In this document: positions 1 to 5,912 of the stretch, piece after piece | How the letters are laid out: each line of letters opens with the position of its first letter | Numbering within the stretch: the first letter of the stretch is position 1 | Assembly: GCA_016205975.1 (NCBI GenBank) | Contig: JACQSK010000015.1 | Coordinates: 74,624 to 113,504 of the forward strand | Length of the DNA stretch: 38,881 bases | Reading direction: 5' to 3' | Source: Candidatus Uhrbacteria bacterium | GTDB taxonomy: Bacteria > Patescibacteriota > Patescibacteriia > UBA9934 > GWF2-40-263 | Made by a program: the position numbers and the translations under genes | Notes under the pieces: generated by a model | The model's database searches: none | What the model was told of the DNA's origin: nothing | Seen by the model: only the letters and a program-made list of their open reading frames with translations

Positions 1-50
1 TCGTACAAGCGGATCCGTTCCAGGACATTGAAATTAAACGCGTTGACTAG
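1..50 (+). CDS. scpA: ScpA (segregation and condensation protein A), 3' end only
   Basis: An open frame entering from the left edge (first full codon at position 3) ends with TAG at 48-50 and gives a 15-residue tail with Q, F, D-I and E-I spaced like the last strand of ScpA kleisins. The tail alone is too short to prove identity. The call rests mainly on position: scpB starts 4 nt later, and scpA-scpB is a conserved pair. ScpA would bridge SMC heads together with ScpB in chromosome condensation. Confidence 0.6.
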   Translation, partial: VQADPFQDIEIKRVD

Positions 51-53
51 CGT

Positions 54-608
54 ATGGTGATGACCATGATTGAGGCCGTCCTCTTTGCTGCCGCCAAACC
101 CATCAAGCTGGCAGAACTTGAGAAGCACCTGGGGCTCTCCAGGGAAGTGGTTCGTGAGGCGCTCGATGCCCTCGCGAGCCGTCTGAACACCAGCGGCTCT
201 GGGATTCATCTGATCGAGCACGACGGCGCCGTACAACTCGTCACCAACGCCGACCTCGGGGAGGCCGTGGCGAAGTTTTTGCGCGTGGAGGCATCAGGCC
301 CGCTCACGCGCCCGAGTCTCGAGACGCTCACCATCATTGCCTACCGCGGGCCCATCACCAAACCCGAGATTGAGATGATCCGTGGCGTGAACTGCTCGCT
401 CATCATCAGGAATCTGCTGATCCGCGGGTACATTCTCGAAGAGATGGACAAGGTAAAACTCCAACCGGTCTACACGCTCGCGCACGAATTTTTGCAGGCG
501 CTGGGTATTCACAAGCTGCGTGAGCTGCCCGAGTATGAGGCGTTCCAAGGAAACGAAAAAATTACGGAGCTCTTGAGCCGTCAGAAAGAGGAGCCACCCG
601 CCGTATGA
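54..608 (+). CDS. scpB: Segregation and condensation protein ScpB
   Basis: A 184-aa protein, the usual ScpB length. It has the two winged-helix halves of the family: an N-terminal one starting at MIEAVLFAA (about residues 5-75), and a second one containing the conserved RPSLETLTIIAYRGPITKPEIE stretch (about residues 86-108), then a 'RGVN..' segment and the 'LIRGYI' strand. ScpB dimers bind ScpA and regulate the SMC ATPase in the condensin complex on the nucleoid. The gene follows the probable scpA end by 4 nt. Its stop overlaps the start of the next gene (ATGA), so the two are translationally coupled. ATGs at 54, 60 and 66 are all in frame; 54 is taken as the longest, without a clear ribosome site. 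Confidence 0.92.
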   Translation: MVMTMIEAVLFAAAKPIKLAELEKHLGLSREVVREALDALASRLNTSGSGIHLIEHDGAVQLVTNADLGEAVAKFLRVEASGPLTRPSLETLTIIAYRGPITKPEIEMIRGVNCSLIIRNLLIRGYILEEMDKVKLQPVYTLAHEFLQALGIHKLRELPEYEAFQGNEKITELLSRQKEEPPAV

Positions 609-1579
609 TCGCACGATTGTTTGTCCAACTCGTCTTAGCCAGTACGCTGTTTCAGTTTTTCCCCGCGGACGTGGGGGAGCTGGAGCGTCGTGCGGCGTCC
701 GACGCACCCGAGCGCCGCACCTTTGACGTGCTTTCAAGCGGACGAACGCTCTCGCGCCTTCCCGCGTCCGCGGATCGCGCGCTGTCTCCCACGAAAATCG
801 TGACGGCGAGCATGGGCGTGGTGACAAGCGCCGAGAGCGCCATCGTCATGGATCGCCGTTCCAGGGAAGTGCTGTATGAAAAAAATATTCAGGTGCCGCG
901 CGCGATCGGCTCGATCACCAAGCTCATGACCGCGTACGTTTTTTTGCAGGGCCGTCCGGATGTGAACGCCCCCGCGACCATCACCGCGGCAGATGTACGG
1001 CTGGGCGCCGCGCTGCATGTGTCCGTGGGTGAAACGGTTACCGTGAAGAATCTGCTGGAGGCGAGCCTCGTGGGATCGGACAACACGGCGACGATGGCGA
1101 TCGCGCGGCTCTCGGGCCTCTCGCTGGGAGATTTCGTCGCGCGCATGAACGAGGAAGCGGCGTTCATGGGGATGCAAGAGACAACGTTCGCGGACCCCAC
1201 GGGGCTCTCCTCCGACAACGTGTCGGTGGTGACGGACCTGGCCCGCATGTTCGACGTCGTGCTTGAAAACGAAACGATCAGGGACATCACTCAGCGGTCT
1301 TCGGTCACCATGACCGGTTCTTCTGGCCGGACCTACACCATCGAAAGTACGGACGAACTTTTGACGTCCTTCGTGAACCAGGCACCCTACAAAATCGTCG
1401 GTGGCAAGACGGGATTCCTTCCCGAGGCAGGGTACACGCTCGGCTCGATTTTTTCCCGCGAGGGAGAAGGGGACGTGATCGTCGTGGTGCTCGGGTCCGA
1501 ATCGAAAGAAGGACGCTTTCAGGATGTGAAGTCGCTTGCCGTCTGGGCGTATCAAACCTTTACCTGGTCGTCGCTATGA
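605..1579 (+). CDS. D-alanyl-D-alanine carboxypeptidase (penicillin-binding protein, S11 family)
   Basis: A 324-aa serine peptidase that trims the terminal D-Ala from peptidoglycan stem peptides outside the membrane. All three active-site motifs are visible: SxxK as S-I-T-K at 103-106, SxN as S-D-N at 158-160, and K-T-G at 268-270 in the context GGKTGFLPEAG. Residues 1-20 form a hydrophobic signal or anchor segment (MIARLFVQLVLASTLFQFF). The C-terminal beta-sandwich domain and amphipathic anchor helix of DacA/DacF proteins are absent, so the N-terminal segment may hold the protein in the membrane. The start overlaps the scpB stop by 4 nt. Which S11 paralogue (dacA, dacC, dacF) it is cannot be decided, so no symbol is given. 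Confidence 0.92.
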   Translation: MIARLFVQLVLASTLFQFFPADVGELERRAASDAPERRTFDVLSSGRTLSRLPASADRALSPTKIVTASMGVVTSAESAIVMDRRSREVLYEKNIQVPRAIGSITKLMTAYVFLQGRPDVNAPATITAADVRLGAALHVSVGETVTVKNLLEASLVGSDNTATMAIARLSGLSLGDFVARMNEEAAFMGMQETTFADPTGLSSDNVSVVTDLARMFDVVLENETIRDITQRSSVTMTGSSGRTYTIESTDELLTSFVNQAPYKIVGGKTGFLPEAGYTLGSIFSREGEGDVIVVVLGSESKEGRFQDVKSLAVWAYQTFTWSSL

Positions 1580-2076
1580 TCGAGACGATTTTTGCCTGGG
1601 CCTCGGGGCTTCCCGCAGAGCTTGCCGCGGCCTTGCTGGCGAGTCTCCCTATCACCGAGACGCGGCTCGCGCTGCCTTTCGCAATCTTCGCTTTGCACCT
1701 GGCTCCCTGGAGCGCCTTCTTAGCAACACTCATCGGAAACCTGTTACCGGTGCCGTTCATTTTTGCGCTCCTCACGCCGGCCTTGCGCCTTATCCACGTC
1801 CGCTTCCCTCGTCTGGACGACTGGTTTCTCCGCTGGCGTGCCACGCAAGAAAAAAAATTCGGCGAGAGCTACTCGAAGTGGGGCGCGTTCTTTTTGTTTC
1901 TGTTGGTGGTGACGCCGGGTCCGGGCACGGGCGTGTGGACCGCGAGCGCCTTGGCCGTGCTGTTCCACATTGACCTGCGGCTCTCGGCGCTCTCGATCGT
2001 GTGCGGCGCCATCGTGGGCACGCTCGCGATCCTTGCCGTGACGCAGGGTGTGTTTGTCGGCTTAAATGTCCTATGA
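1576..2076 (+). CDS. COG2426-type small multi-pass membrane protein (annotated 'small multidrug export protein' family)
   Basis: A 166-aa hydrophobic protein with about four membrane segments (around 15-35, 38-65, 100-125 and 132-160). The family signature region lies near residues 25-60: P-I-T-E-T-R-L-A-L-P, a G-N-x-x-P pair and a following proline-rich helix, as in proteins named small multidrug export (Sm_multidrug_ex). The transport role of that family is weakly established, so substrate and direction are unknown. A basic loop at 80-98 (RWRATQEKK) probably faces the cytoplasm. The gene overlaps both neighbours by 4 nt (ATGA at 1576 and 2073), placing it in the same operon as the carboxypeptidase and the glycosyltransferase. 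Confidence 0.72.
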   Translation: MIETIFAWASGLPAELAAALLASLPITETRLALPFAIFALHLAPWSAFLATLIGNLLPVPFIFALLTPALRLIHVRFPRLDDWFLRWRATQEKKFGESYSKWGAFFLFLLVVTPGPGTGVWTASALAVLFHIDLRLSALSIVCGAIVGTLAILAVTQGVFVGLNVL

Positions 2077-3254
2077 GGATCGCCATAGACGGAACAACGC
2101 TGTGCGCGCCAGACGGTTCCCGCGGAGCGGGGATTGAGCATTACACCTGGTCCATCGTGAGAGCCCTCCTGCAGGCAGGCGGCCCGCACGAGTTTTTTCT
2201 CGCCACGCCGCCAGCGCTCTCCCGCGTCCACCGCCGCGCGCTGCAAGGGTTCAGTCCGCGCGTGACCCTCTTGCCGTCATTCGGTCCCAAGCTGTCGTTT
2301 GTTTCTCGCCACGCGCTGTTGCCTCTGCGATTTTGGCTCTCCCAGTGCGACGTGTTGTTCTCGCCCATGGGACAGATCCCGCTTCTGTGGCGCGGCAAGA
2401 GCGTGGTGACTGTGCATGATCTCGCCATCTATGAGCATCCCGAGTGGTTTCCCGAGGGGCAGGATGTTTCCGTGCGCACGTTGGTGCCCAGGAGCCTCGA
2501 GCGCGCGACCCGCGTGATCGCTGTGAGCCTCGCCACTCAGGAGAAACTTCATCAGTTGTTCCCAACAACCGCGAGCAAGACGCGCGTGGTGCCTGAGGGG
2601 GTGAGTCTGGGAGAGGCCTACGAGGCCCTCAAGCAGACCGACGAGGGGAGCCGGCGCTTCCCGTTCGATCGCGACCTGGTGCTTTTTTTGGGCACGCTTG
2701 AACCGCGCAAAAATCTCGTGAATGCGTTTCTTGCGTTCGATCAGTTTTTGCAGAGCCATCCCGAACAAGCCTCGTGCGTGCGGCTGGTGGTGGCAGGGAA
2801 GAAGGGCTGGCGCATGGGCGAGATCGAAAATGAACTCATCCGAGTGAACCGCGCCTGGCGGGAAGCAGAGCCCAACGGTGTCATTCAATTTTTGGGGCCC
2901 GTGACCGAGGAGGAGAAATGGAACCTGCTGGCGCGCGCTTCCTGCCTCTTGTATCCCTCCTATGACGAAGGCTTCGGCCTGCCGGTGTTGGAGGCCATGG
3001 CCGTTGGTACTCCTGTGATCGCATCCACTCGCGGAGCGTTGCCGGAGGTGGGCGGCGACGCGGCGATGTACGTGGATCCTGAGGACACCGAGGCGATGTC
3101 GTTCGCGCTCTCGCAGTGCTTGCTCGTCCCCGAGGGCGTGCGGGAGCTCAAGGAGATGGGCCTCAAGCGCGCGGCCCAGTTTAGCTGGGAGCGCGAGGCG
3201 AAAGAGACGTTGAAGGTGATAGAGGAAGCAGCACAAATAAAAACGAGGCCGTGA
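2073..3254 (+). CDS. Glycosyltransferase, GT4 (group 1) family
   Basis: A 393-aa GT-B fold glycosyltransferase. The N-terminal acceptor domain begins MRIAIDGTTL and has the Gly-rich loop (SRGAGIEHYT) near residue 16. The C-terminal nucleotide-sugar domain begins around 203 with FLGTLEPRKNL and contains the family's E-x7-E motif as EGFGLPVLEAM (about 299-309), followed by GTPVIAS. Related enzymes move mannose or similar sugars onto lipid-linked or surface glycans; donor and acceptor cannot be read from sequence. The frame is open upstream to 2001, but the true start is taken as ATG 2073: it overlaps the previous stop (ATGA) and gives the usual family N-terminus. It ends in a terminator hairpin and is the last gene of the scp-dac operon. 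Confidence 0.9.
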   Translation: MRIAIDGTTLCAPDGSRGAGIEHYTWSIVRALLQAGGPHEFFLATPPALSRVHRRALQGFSPRVTLLPSFGPKLSFVSRHALLPLRFWLSQCDVLFSPMGQIPLLWRGKSVVTVHDLAIYEHPEWFPEGQDVSVRTLVPRSLERATRVIAVSLATQEKLHQLFPTTASKTRVVPEGVSLGEAYEALKQTDEGSRRFPFDRDLVLFLGTLEPRKNLVNAFLAFDQFLQSHPEQASCVRLVVAGKKGWRMGEIENELIRVNRAWREAEPNGVIQFLGPVTEEEKWNLLARASCLLYPSYDEGFGLPVLEAMAVGTPVIASTRGALPEVGGDAAMYVDPEDTEAMSFALSQCLLVPEGVRELKEMGLKRAAQFSWEREAKETLKVIEEAAQIKTRP

Positions 3255-3270
3255 GGACCCCGTTTTTTCT
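3239..3270. terminator. Bidirectional rho-independent terminator between convergent genes
   Basis: An AACG arm pairs with CGTT, extended by GG/CC and CC/GG around a GTGA loop, and is followed by TTTTTT. On the minus strand the same hairpin is followed by TTTTTATTT. It overlaps the glycosyltransferase stop codon and lies just past the stop of the minus-strand DUF2892 gene, so it can serve both. Confidence 0.75.
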
Positions 3271-3275
3271 TGCCG

Positions 3276-3473
3276 CTATTTTTTATCCAGCCCCAGAGCG
3301 CGGTGGATCCAGCACCAGCCCAGGAAGCTTTCGACCAGCGAGATCCAGGCGATGACCAGGACGACAACGTTCGCCCAGTCAGCGGTGAACGTCGGGGCCC
3401 AGGGACCGAGCCACCAGAAGGCGAGCGCGAATCGCAGCACGCGATCCGTCACATCGAGATTGCGTTTGAGCAT
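3276..3473 (-). CDS. DUF2892-like small inner-membrane protein
   Basis: A 65-aa protein opening with MLKRNLDVTDRVLRFALAF, the N-terminal pattern of DUF2892 (YgaP-like membrane domain): basic start, 'D-R-x-x-R', then a first membrane helix. The second helix (about 33-52) ends in W-C-W-I-H-R-A-L-G-L, resembling the family's end (G-F-C-P-L-Y-x-L-L-G) with the proline replaced. Function is unknown; some family members are fused to rhodanese domains. The start is ATG 3473, 17 nt after the stop of the upstream minus-strand gene, so the two are probably co-transcribed. Confidence 0.62.
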   Translation of the reverse strand: MLKRNLDVTDRVLRFALAFWWLGPWAPTFTADWANVVVLVIAWISLVESFLGWCWIHRALGLDKK

Positions 3474-3490
3474 AGGAAAAATGAAGTGGA

Positions 3491-3955
3491 TTAGAATTTT
3501 GTTTGGAGGTAGGCAATCAACACGATCTGGGCGAGCAGGGCGTAGTAGAGCGGCACATCGCCCTTACGTTTCACAAAAAAATCATGGAAGTAAAAATGCA
3601 TGCGGTTGAACCCTCGCAGCATCGGCGACTTGGTGAGGTCATAGAGACCCACGAGCAGGTCCGGCAAGACGCCGCCGACGATGCCCCAGCTGAAGGTGCG
3701 CAGAGAATAGATGTCGCGCGTGTTGGCGATGAGCAGGACGAAGAACAGCGCAAAAACGGCGTCGACCATCACATAGGCCACGGCCTGCCGCCGCCGGCGC
3801 TTGTGGATGCGGAAATTGTCCGCCAGGCCCGTGTCGCCGTGGGGGACCATGTCGATGAGAAAGTGCGAGAGAAAGCCGAAGACGAAGGCGAGGGCCGGGT
3901 TTCCTGTGGCGTGTCCAATCACAGCCCCGAGCGTTGCATGGGTCGTTAGCGTCAT
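3491..3955 (-). CDS. Putative membrane-bound metal-dependent hydrolase-like protein (YdjM-like)
   Basis: A 154-aa protein with about four hydrophobic segments. The N-terminus has a His near residue 6 (TTHATLGAVIGHATGNP) and an S-H-F-L-I-D-M-V-P-H-G-D stretch near 29-40. This His/Asp layout, together with membrane helices, is typical of short proteins named membrane-bound metal-dependent hydrolases. Later parts (K-R-R-R-R-Q loop, then helices around 56-75, 87-105 and 140-150) support several passes. Catalysis is not shown and the family name is tentative. A promoter-like box lies 14 nt before the ATG. Confidence 0.55.
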   Translation of the reverse strand: MTLTTHATLGAVIGHATGNPALAFVFGFLSHFLIDMVPHGDTGLADNFRIHKRRRRQAVAYVMVDAVFALFFVLLIANTRDIYSLRTFSWGIVGGVLPDLLVGLYDLTKSPMLRGFNRMHFYFHDFFVKRKGDVPLYYALLAQIVLIAYLQTKF

Positions 3956-3969
3956 AATGGATTGGCCTC

Positions 3970-3975
3970 AGGATA
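3970..3975 (-). promoter_or_regulatory. Extended -10 box for the gene at 3491-3955
   Basis: On the minus strand TGC-TATCCT stands 14 nt before the ATG at 3955. An extended TG motif is present but no convincing -35. The position predicts a 5' leader of only a few nucleotides, like several other promoters in this window. Confidence 0.4.
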
Positions 3976-4157
3976 GCACAAAAGCGTTAAGGAAAAAAGG
4001 ACGTTGTTGCTTCCCTGAGAGCGTGGGCGTATGTTGTCCTGGTGGCAACAACAACCCGAGACGGGAAACGGCGCTTTGCTTAGCAGAGGGAACGCCAAGC
4101 AAGAAAGACACTCGTTTTTTTCTGGACGAGATTTTTGTTCTGTTATTCAGAGCTAAC
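3976..4157. other. Gene-free interval with inverted repeats; possible structured RNA
   Basis: No convincing coding frame. The interval contains GTTGTTGC at 4003-4010 with its exact complement GCAACAAC at 4045-4052, a TTGCTT/AAGCAA pair about 50 nt further right, and a CTCG/CGAG hairpin near 4117-4137. On the minus strand the 8-bp stem is followed within four bases by six T, so an RNA read leftwards from about 4105 could end there. On the plus strand an RNA could end at the tRNA-Leu terminator. A strong promoter is not evident on either strand. Confidence 0.25.
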
Positions 4158-4191
4158 AAAAAAGACCCCGACACATCGGAGTCTTTTTTTG
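4157..4191 (-). terminator. Terminator of the tRNA-Met/tRNA-Leu transcript
   Basis: A hairpin GAC(C)CCGA-CACA-TCGG(A)GTC flanked by runs of A and T, directly after the 3' CCA of tRNA-Leu. The T run exists on both strands, so it could also stop plus-strand RNA. Confidence 0.8.
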
Positions 4192-4276
4192 GTGCCGCGG
4201 GAGGGAATCGAACCCTCACATGGTTGCCCATACAGGATTTTGAGTCCTGCGCGTCTACCAATTCCGCCACCGCGGC
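4190..4276 (-). tRNA. tRNA-Leu (anticodon CAA)
   Basis: Acceptor GCCGCGG pairs with CCGCGGC; discriminator A and an encoded CCA end at 4190. The anticodon stem CAGGA/TCCTG encloses the loop CTCAAAA, giving anticodon CAA (Leu, UUG codons). A long variable arm typical of tRNA-Leu (ATGG/CCAT around GCAA) precedes the T arm GAGGG-TTCGATT-CCCTC. It is read after tRNA-Met from the same probable promoter. Confidence 0.95.
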
Positions 4277-4287
4277 GTATGCGTTAC

Positions 4288-4413
4288 AAAATATCTTTAA
4301 AAAAATTGAGATGCGAAGTGCTGGAGGAGAAAAAAGGCCGAGTCGTAGGTCAATCCTACGGTGAGGTCTTTTTTCTCCGAAGCACGAGCAGATCGGTTTT
4401 TTAAAGATATTTT
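4288..4413. repeat. 126-bp nested inverted repeat between two tRNA genes
   Basis: Outer arms of 17 bp match perfectly (4288-4304 with 4397-4413; AAAATATCTTTAAAAAA and its complement). Inside are GTGCT/AGCAC (4318-4322, 4381-4385), GGAGAAAAAA/TTTTTTCTCC (4326-4335, 4369-4378) and CGTAGG/CCTACG around a short loop, so nearly the whole stretch can fold as one hairpin. The outer arm abuts the tRNA-Met 3' end; its last base is the A of CCA. The innermost part, with A and T runs either side, resembles a bidirectional terminator. Confidence 0.8.
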
Positions 4414-4489
4414 GGTAGCTGGGGAGGGAGTCGAACCCTCGACCTCGGGCTTATGAGTCCCACGCTCTAACCAACTGAGCTACCCAGCC
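4413..4489 (-). tRNA. tRNA-Met (anticodon CAU), elongator type
   Basis: Acceptor GGCTGGG pairs with CCCAGCT (G1-T72 wobble); discriminator A and encoded CCA. The D arm GCTC...GAGC is normal. Loop CTCATAA gives CAU. The anticodon stem holds GGG/CCC, but position 31 is A opposite G39, a mismatch next to the loop. With a CAU anticodon it could instead be tRNA-Ile2 read after lysidine modification; the sequence alone does not settle this. Confidence 0.85.
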
Positions 4490-4507
4490 ATACGTTGAGG
4501 CAGGGAA

Positions 4508-4536
4508 AATATAACGAATCTTTTTAAGTCTGGCAA
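4508..4536 (-). promoter_or_regulatory. Sigma70-type promoter for tRNA-Met and tRNA-Leu
   Basis: On the minus strand TTGCCA (4536-4531) is separated by 17 nt from TATATT (4513-4508), 18 nt before the tRNA-Met 5' end. Confidence 0.75.
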
Positions 4537-4549
4537 GAGGAGCCGCGCG

Positions 4550-4579
4550 AAAAAGAAAACTCGCGCGGGAGGGCGCGAG
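4550..4579 (-). terminator. Terminator of the small membrane-protein gene
   Basis: CTCGCGC pairs with GCGCGAG (4560-4579) and on the minus strand is followed by TTTTCTTTTT. It begins four bases after the stop codon of the gene at 4583. Confidence 0.75.
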
Positions 4580-4582
4580 GAG

Positions 4583-4864
4583 CTAGTCGTCGTTTTGTTT
4601 CAGGAGAAGCGCGATGGCTTCTGTGGCCGGAAGGCGGGAGGCTTGCGCGAACTTGGCCTGGTGCCGTGCCCGCATCTGTTCGAGAGCTCGGTCGTTGGCG
4701 ATCTTCATGCCGAAGACGCCGTACATCTGGAGGAAGAACGCGATCCCGGCGATCACGATGATCATGAAGCTGGTCACACCTGGCTGAACGTCCAGCAGCA
4801 AGAGGATCATCCCCACGGGGATGATAGCGACGATCAATCCTGCTCCCACCAGGAACAAACGCAT
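4583..4864 (-). CDS. Small two-helix membrane protein of unknown function
   Basis: A 93-aa protein with two membrane helices (about 2-24 and 29-52; MRLFLVGAGLIVAIIPVGMILLLL and a second hydrophobic run), followed by a charged C-terminal helix of about 40 residues (QMRARHQAKFAQ...). I recognise no family. The frame is open to 4960, but the start is placed at ATG 4864 because AAGGAG stands 6 nt upstream, one of the clearest Shine-Dalgarno sites in the window. It lies between tRNA-fMet (upstream, with its own terminator) and its own terminator, and appears to be a single-gene unit. Confidence 0.7.
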   Translation of the reverse strand: MRLFLVGAGLIVAIIPVGMILLLLDVQPGVTSFMIIVIAGIAFFLQMYGVFGMKIANDRALEQMRARHQAKFAQASRLPATEAIALLLKQNDD

Positions 4865-4937
4865 GACAGTCTCCTTGATCTTGGGTGGAGGTTCATAAGA
4901 GTAGTGCAGGAGGAGCGGATTGTTAATGCGTGCCGTG

Positions 4938-4970
4938 TCAAAACAAAAATCCCGTCGCAAAGCGACAGGG
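4938..4970 (-). terminator. Terminator of tRNA-fMet
   Basis: CCC-GTCGC and GCGAC-A-GGG (4951-4970) fold around AAA; on the minus strand the stem is followed by a T-rich tract (complement of AAAACAAAAAT). Confidence 0.75.
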
Positions 4971-4976
4971 TGTTTG

Positions 4977-5050
4977 TTGCGGGGGCCGGATTTGAACCGG
5001 CGACCTCTTGGTTATGAGCCAAGCGAGCTGCCAGGCTGCTCTACCCCGCG
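4977..5050 (-). tRNA. Initiator tRNA-fMet (anticodon CAU)
   Basis: The 5' end CGCGGGG against CCCCGCA leaves the C1-A72 mismatch that marks bacterial initiator tRNAs, and the D and T arms closely resemble known tRNA-fMet genes. Anticodon stem CTTGG/CCAAG with loop CTCATAA gives CAU. The usual three G-C pairs above the loop are reduced to two: the third (29-41) is T-A. CCA is not encoded (CAA follows the discriminator), unlike the other three tRNAs here. Confidence 0.93.
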
Positions 5051-5055
5051 GCATA

Positions 5056-5084
5056 GTTATAATGGATCGTGAGGGGACTGTCAA
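5056..5084 (-). promoter_or_regulatory. Strong sigma70-type promoter for tRNA-fMet
   Basis: On the minus strand consensus TTGACA (5084-5079) is followed after 17 nt by TATAAC (5061-5056), 5 nt upstream of the tRNA 5' end. Confidence 0.85.
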
Positions 5085-5119
5085 ACAATCGCGCGCTTCT
5101 GTCCGCTGGGGATCTCGGG

Positions 5120-5125
5120 TATAAT
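5120..5125 (+). promoter_or_regulatory. -10 box for parA
   Basis: Consensus TATAAT ends 13 nt before the chosen parA ATG (5139). A TTCTGT hexamer 17 nt upstream is a weak -35. The layout implies a leader of about six nucleotides and no ribosome-binding site. Confidence 0.6.
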
Positions 5126-5138
5126 GACTCAGCGAAGT

Positions 5139-5912
5139 ATGGCGCACATCATTTCGGTCGTGAATCAAAAAGGAGGCGTGGGGAAAACGACCACGGCTTT
5201 GAATTTGGCCGCGTATTTATCGGAGCTGGGGAAGTTCGTGCTGCTCGTGGACTTGGATCCTCAGGCCAATGCGACCTCGGGGCTTGGGCTGGATCACAAA
5301 ACACTCCCGGCCGGCGTGTATGAGGGGCTCGTGGGCAGCCATGCGATCCGGGATCTGATCTACAAGACAAGCCATGAGGGACTTCGCATCCTTCCCGCCA
5401 CGCAAGCGCTGGCCGGCGCCTCGGTGGAATTGGTGAACGCACAAGAGCGCGAGCATTTTTTGCGCAAGGCGCTTTTGGAGGTCAGGAACGACTACGACTA
5501 CATCTTCATCGACAACCCGCCGTCGTTGGGCATGCTTACCATCAACGGACTCGTCGCCGCCGACTCCGTGTTGATTCCCGTGCAGGCGGAATATTTTGCG
5601 CTGGAAGGCTTGAGCCAACTCCTCAATACCGTCAACCTCGTGCGCGAGAATCTGAAACCGACGCTCGAGATGATGGGAGCGGTCATTACCATGTATGACG
5701 GACGCACGAGGCTTTCCAAAGAGGTCCTGGAGGAGCTCTATCGCTATTTCCCGGACAAGATTTTCCGTTCCGTAATCCCGCGCTCGGTGCGCTTGGCCGA
5801 GGCGCCTTCCTTCGGCAAATCTATTTTTCATTACGATCCTTCCTCCAAAGCGGCAAAAGCCTACGAGCGGTTGGCGAAGGAATTTATTCTCCGCGAGGAG
5901 GGAAGACTATGA
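5139..5912 (+). CDS. parA: Chromosome partitioning ATPase ParA (Soj)
   Basis: A 257-aa deviant Walker-A ATPase that binds DNA as an ATP dimer and moves ParB-bound origins. The start MAHIISVVNQ leads into K-G-G-V-G-K-T-T (11-18), the deviant Walker A with signature lysine. LLVDLDPQANAT follows (about 38-49) and the FIDNPPSLG Walker B region lies near 124-132. Length and order match chromosomal Soj proteins. An in-frame ATG at 5124 overlaps the TATAAT box, so 5139 is preferred: transcription should begin near 5132. The stop overlaps the parB start by 4 nt (ATGA), the classic parAB pair. Confidence 0.95.
   Translation: MAHIISVVNQKGGVGKTTTALNLAAYLSELGKFVLLVDLDPQANATSGLGLDHKTLPAGVYEGLVGSHAIRDLIYKTSHEGLRILPATQALAGASVELVNAQEREHFLRKALLEVRNDYDYIFIDNPPSLGMLTINGLVAADSVLIPVQAEYFALEGLSQLLNTVNLVRENLKPTLEMMGAVITMYDGRTRLSKEVLEELYRYFPDKIFRSVIPRSVRLAEAPSFGKSIFHYDPSSKAAKAYERLAKEFILREEGRL

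Noticed and set aside
5124-5138. ATG at 5124 as parA start
   Set aside because: It overlaps the TATAAT box, and the family N-terminus begins at the ATG at 5139.
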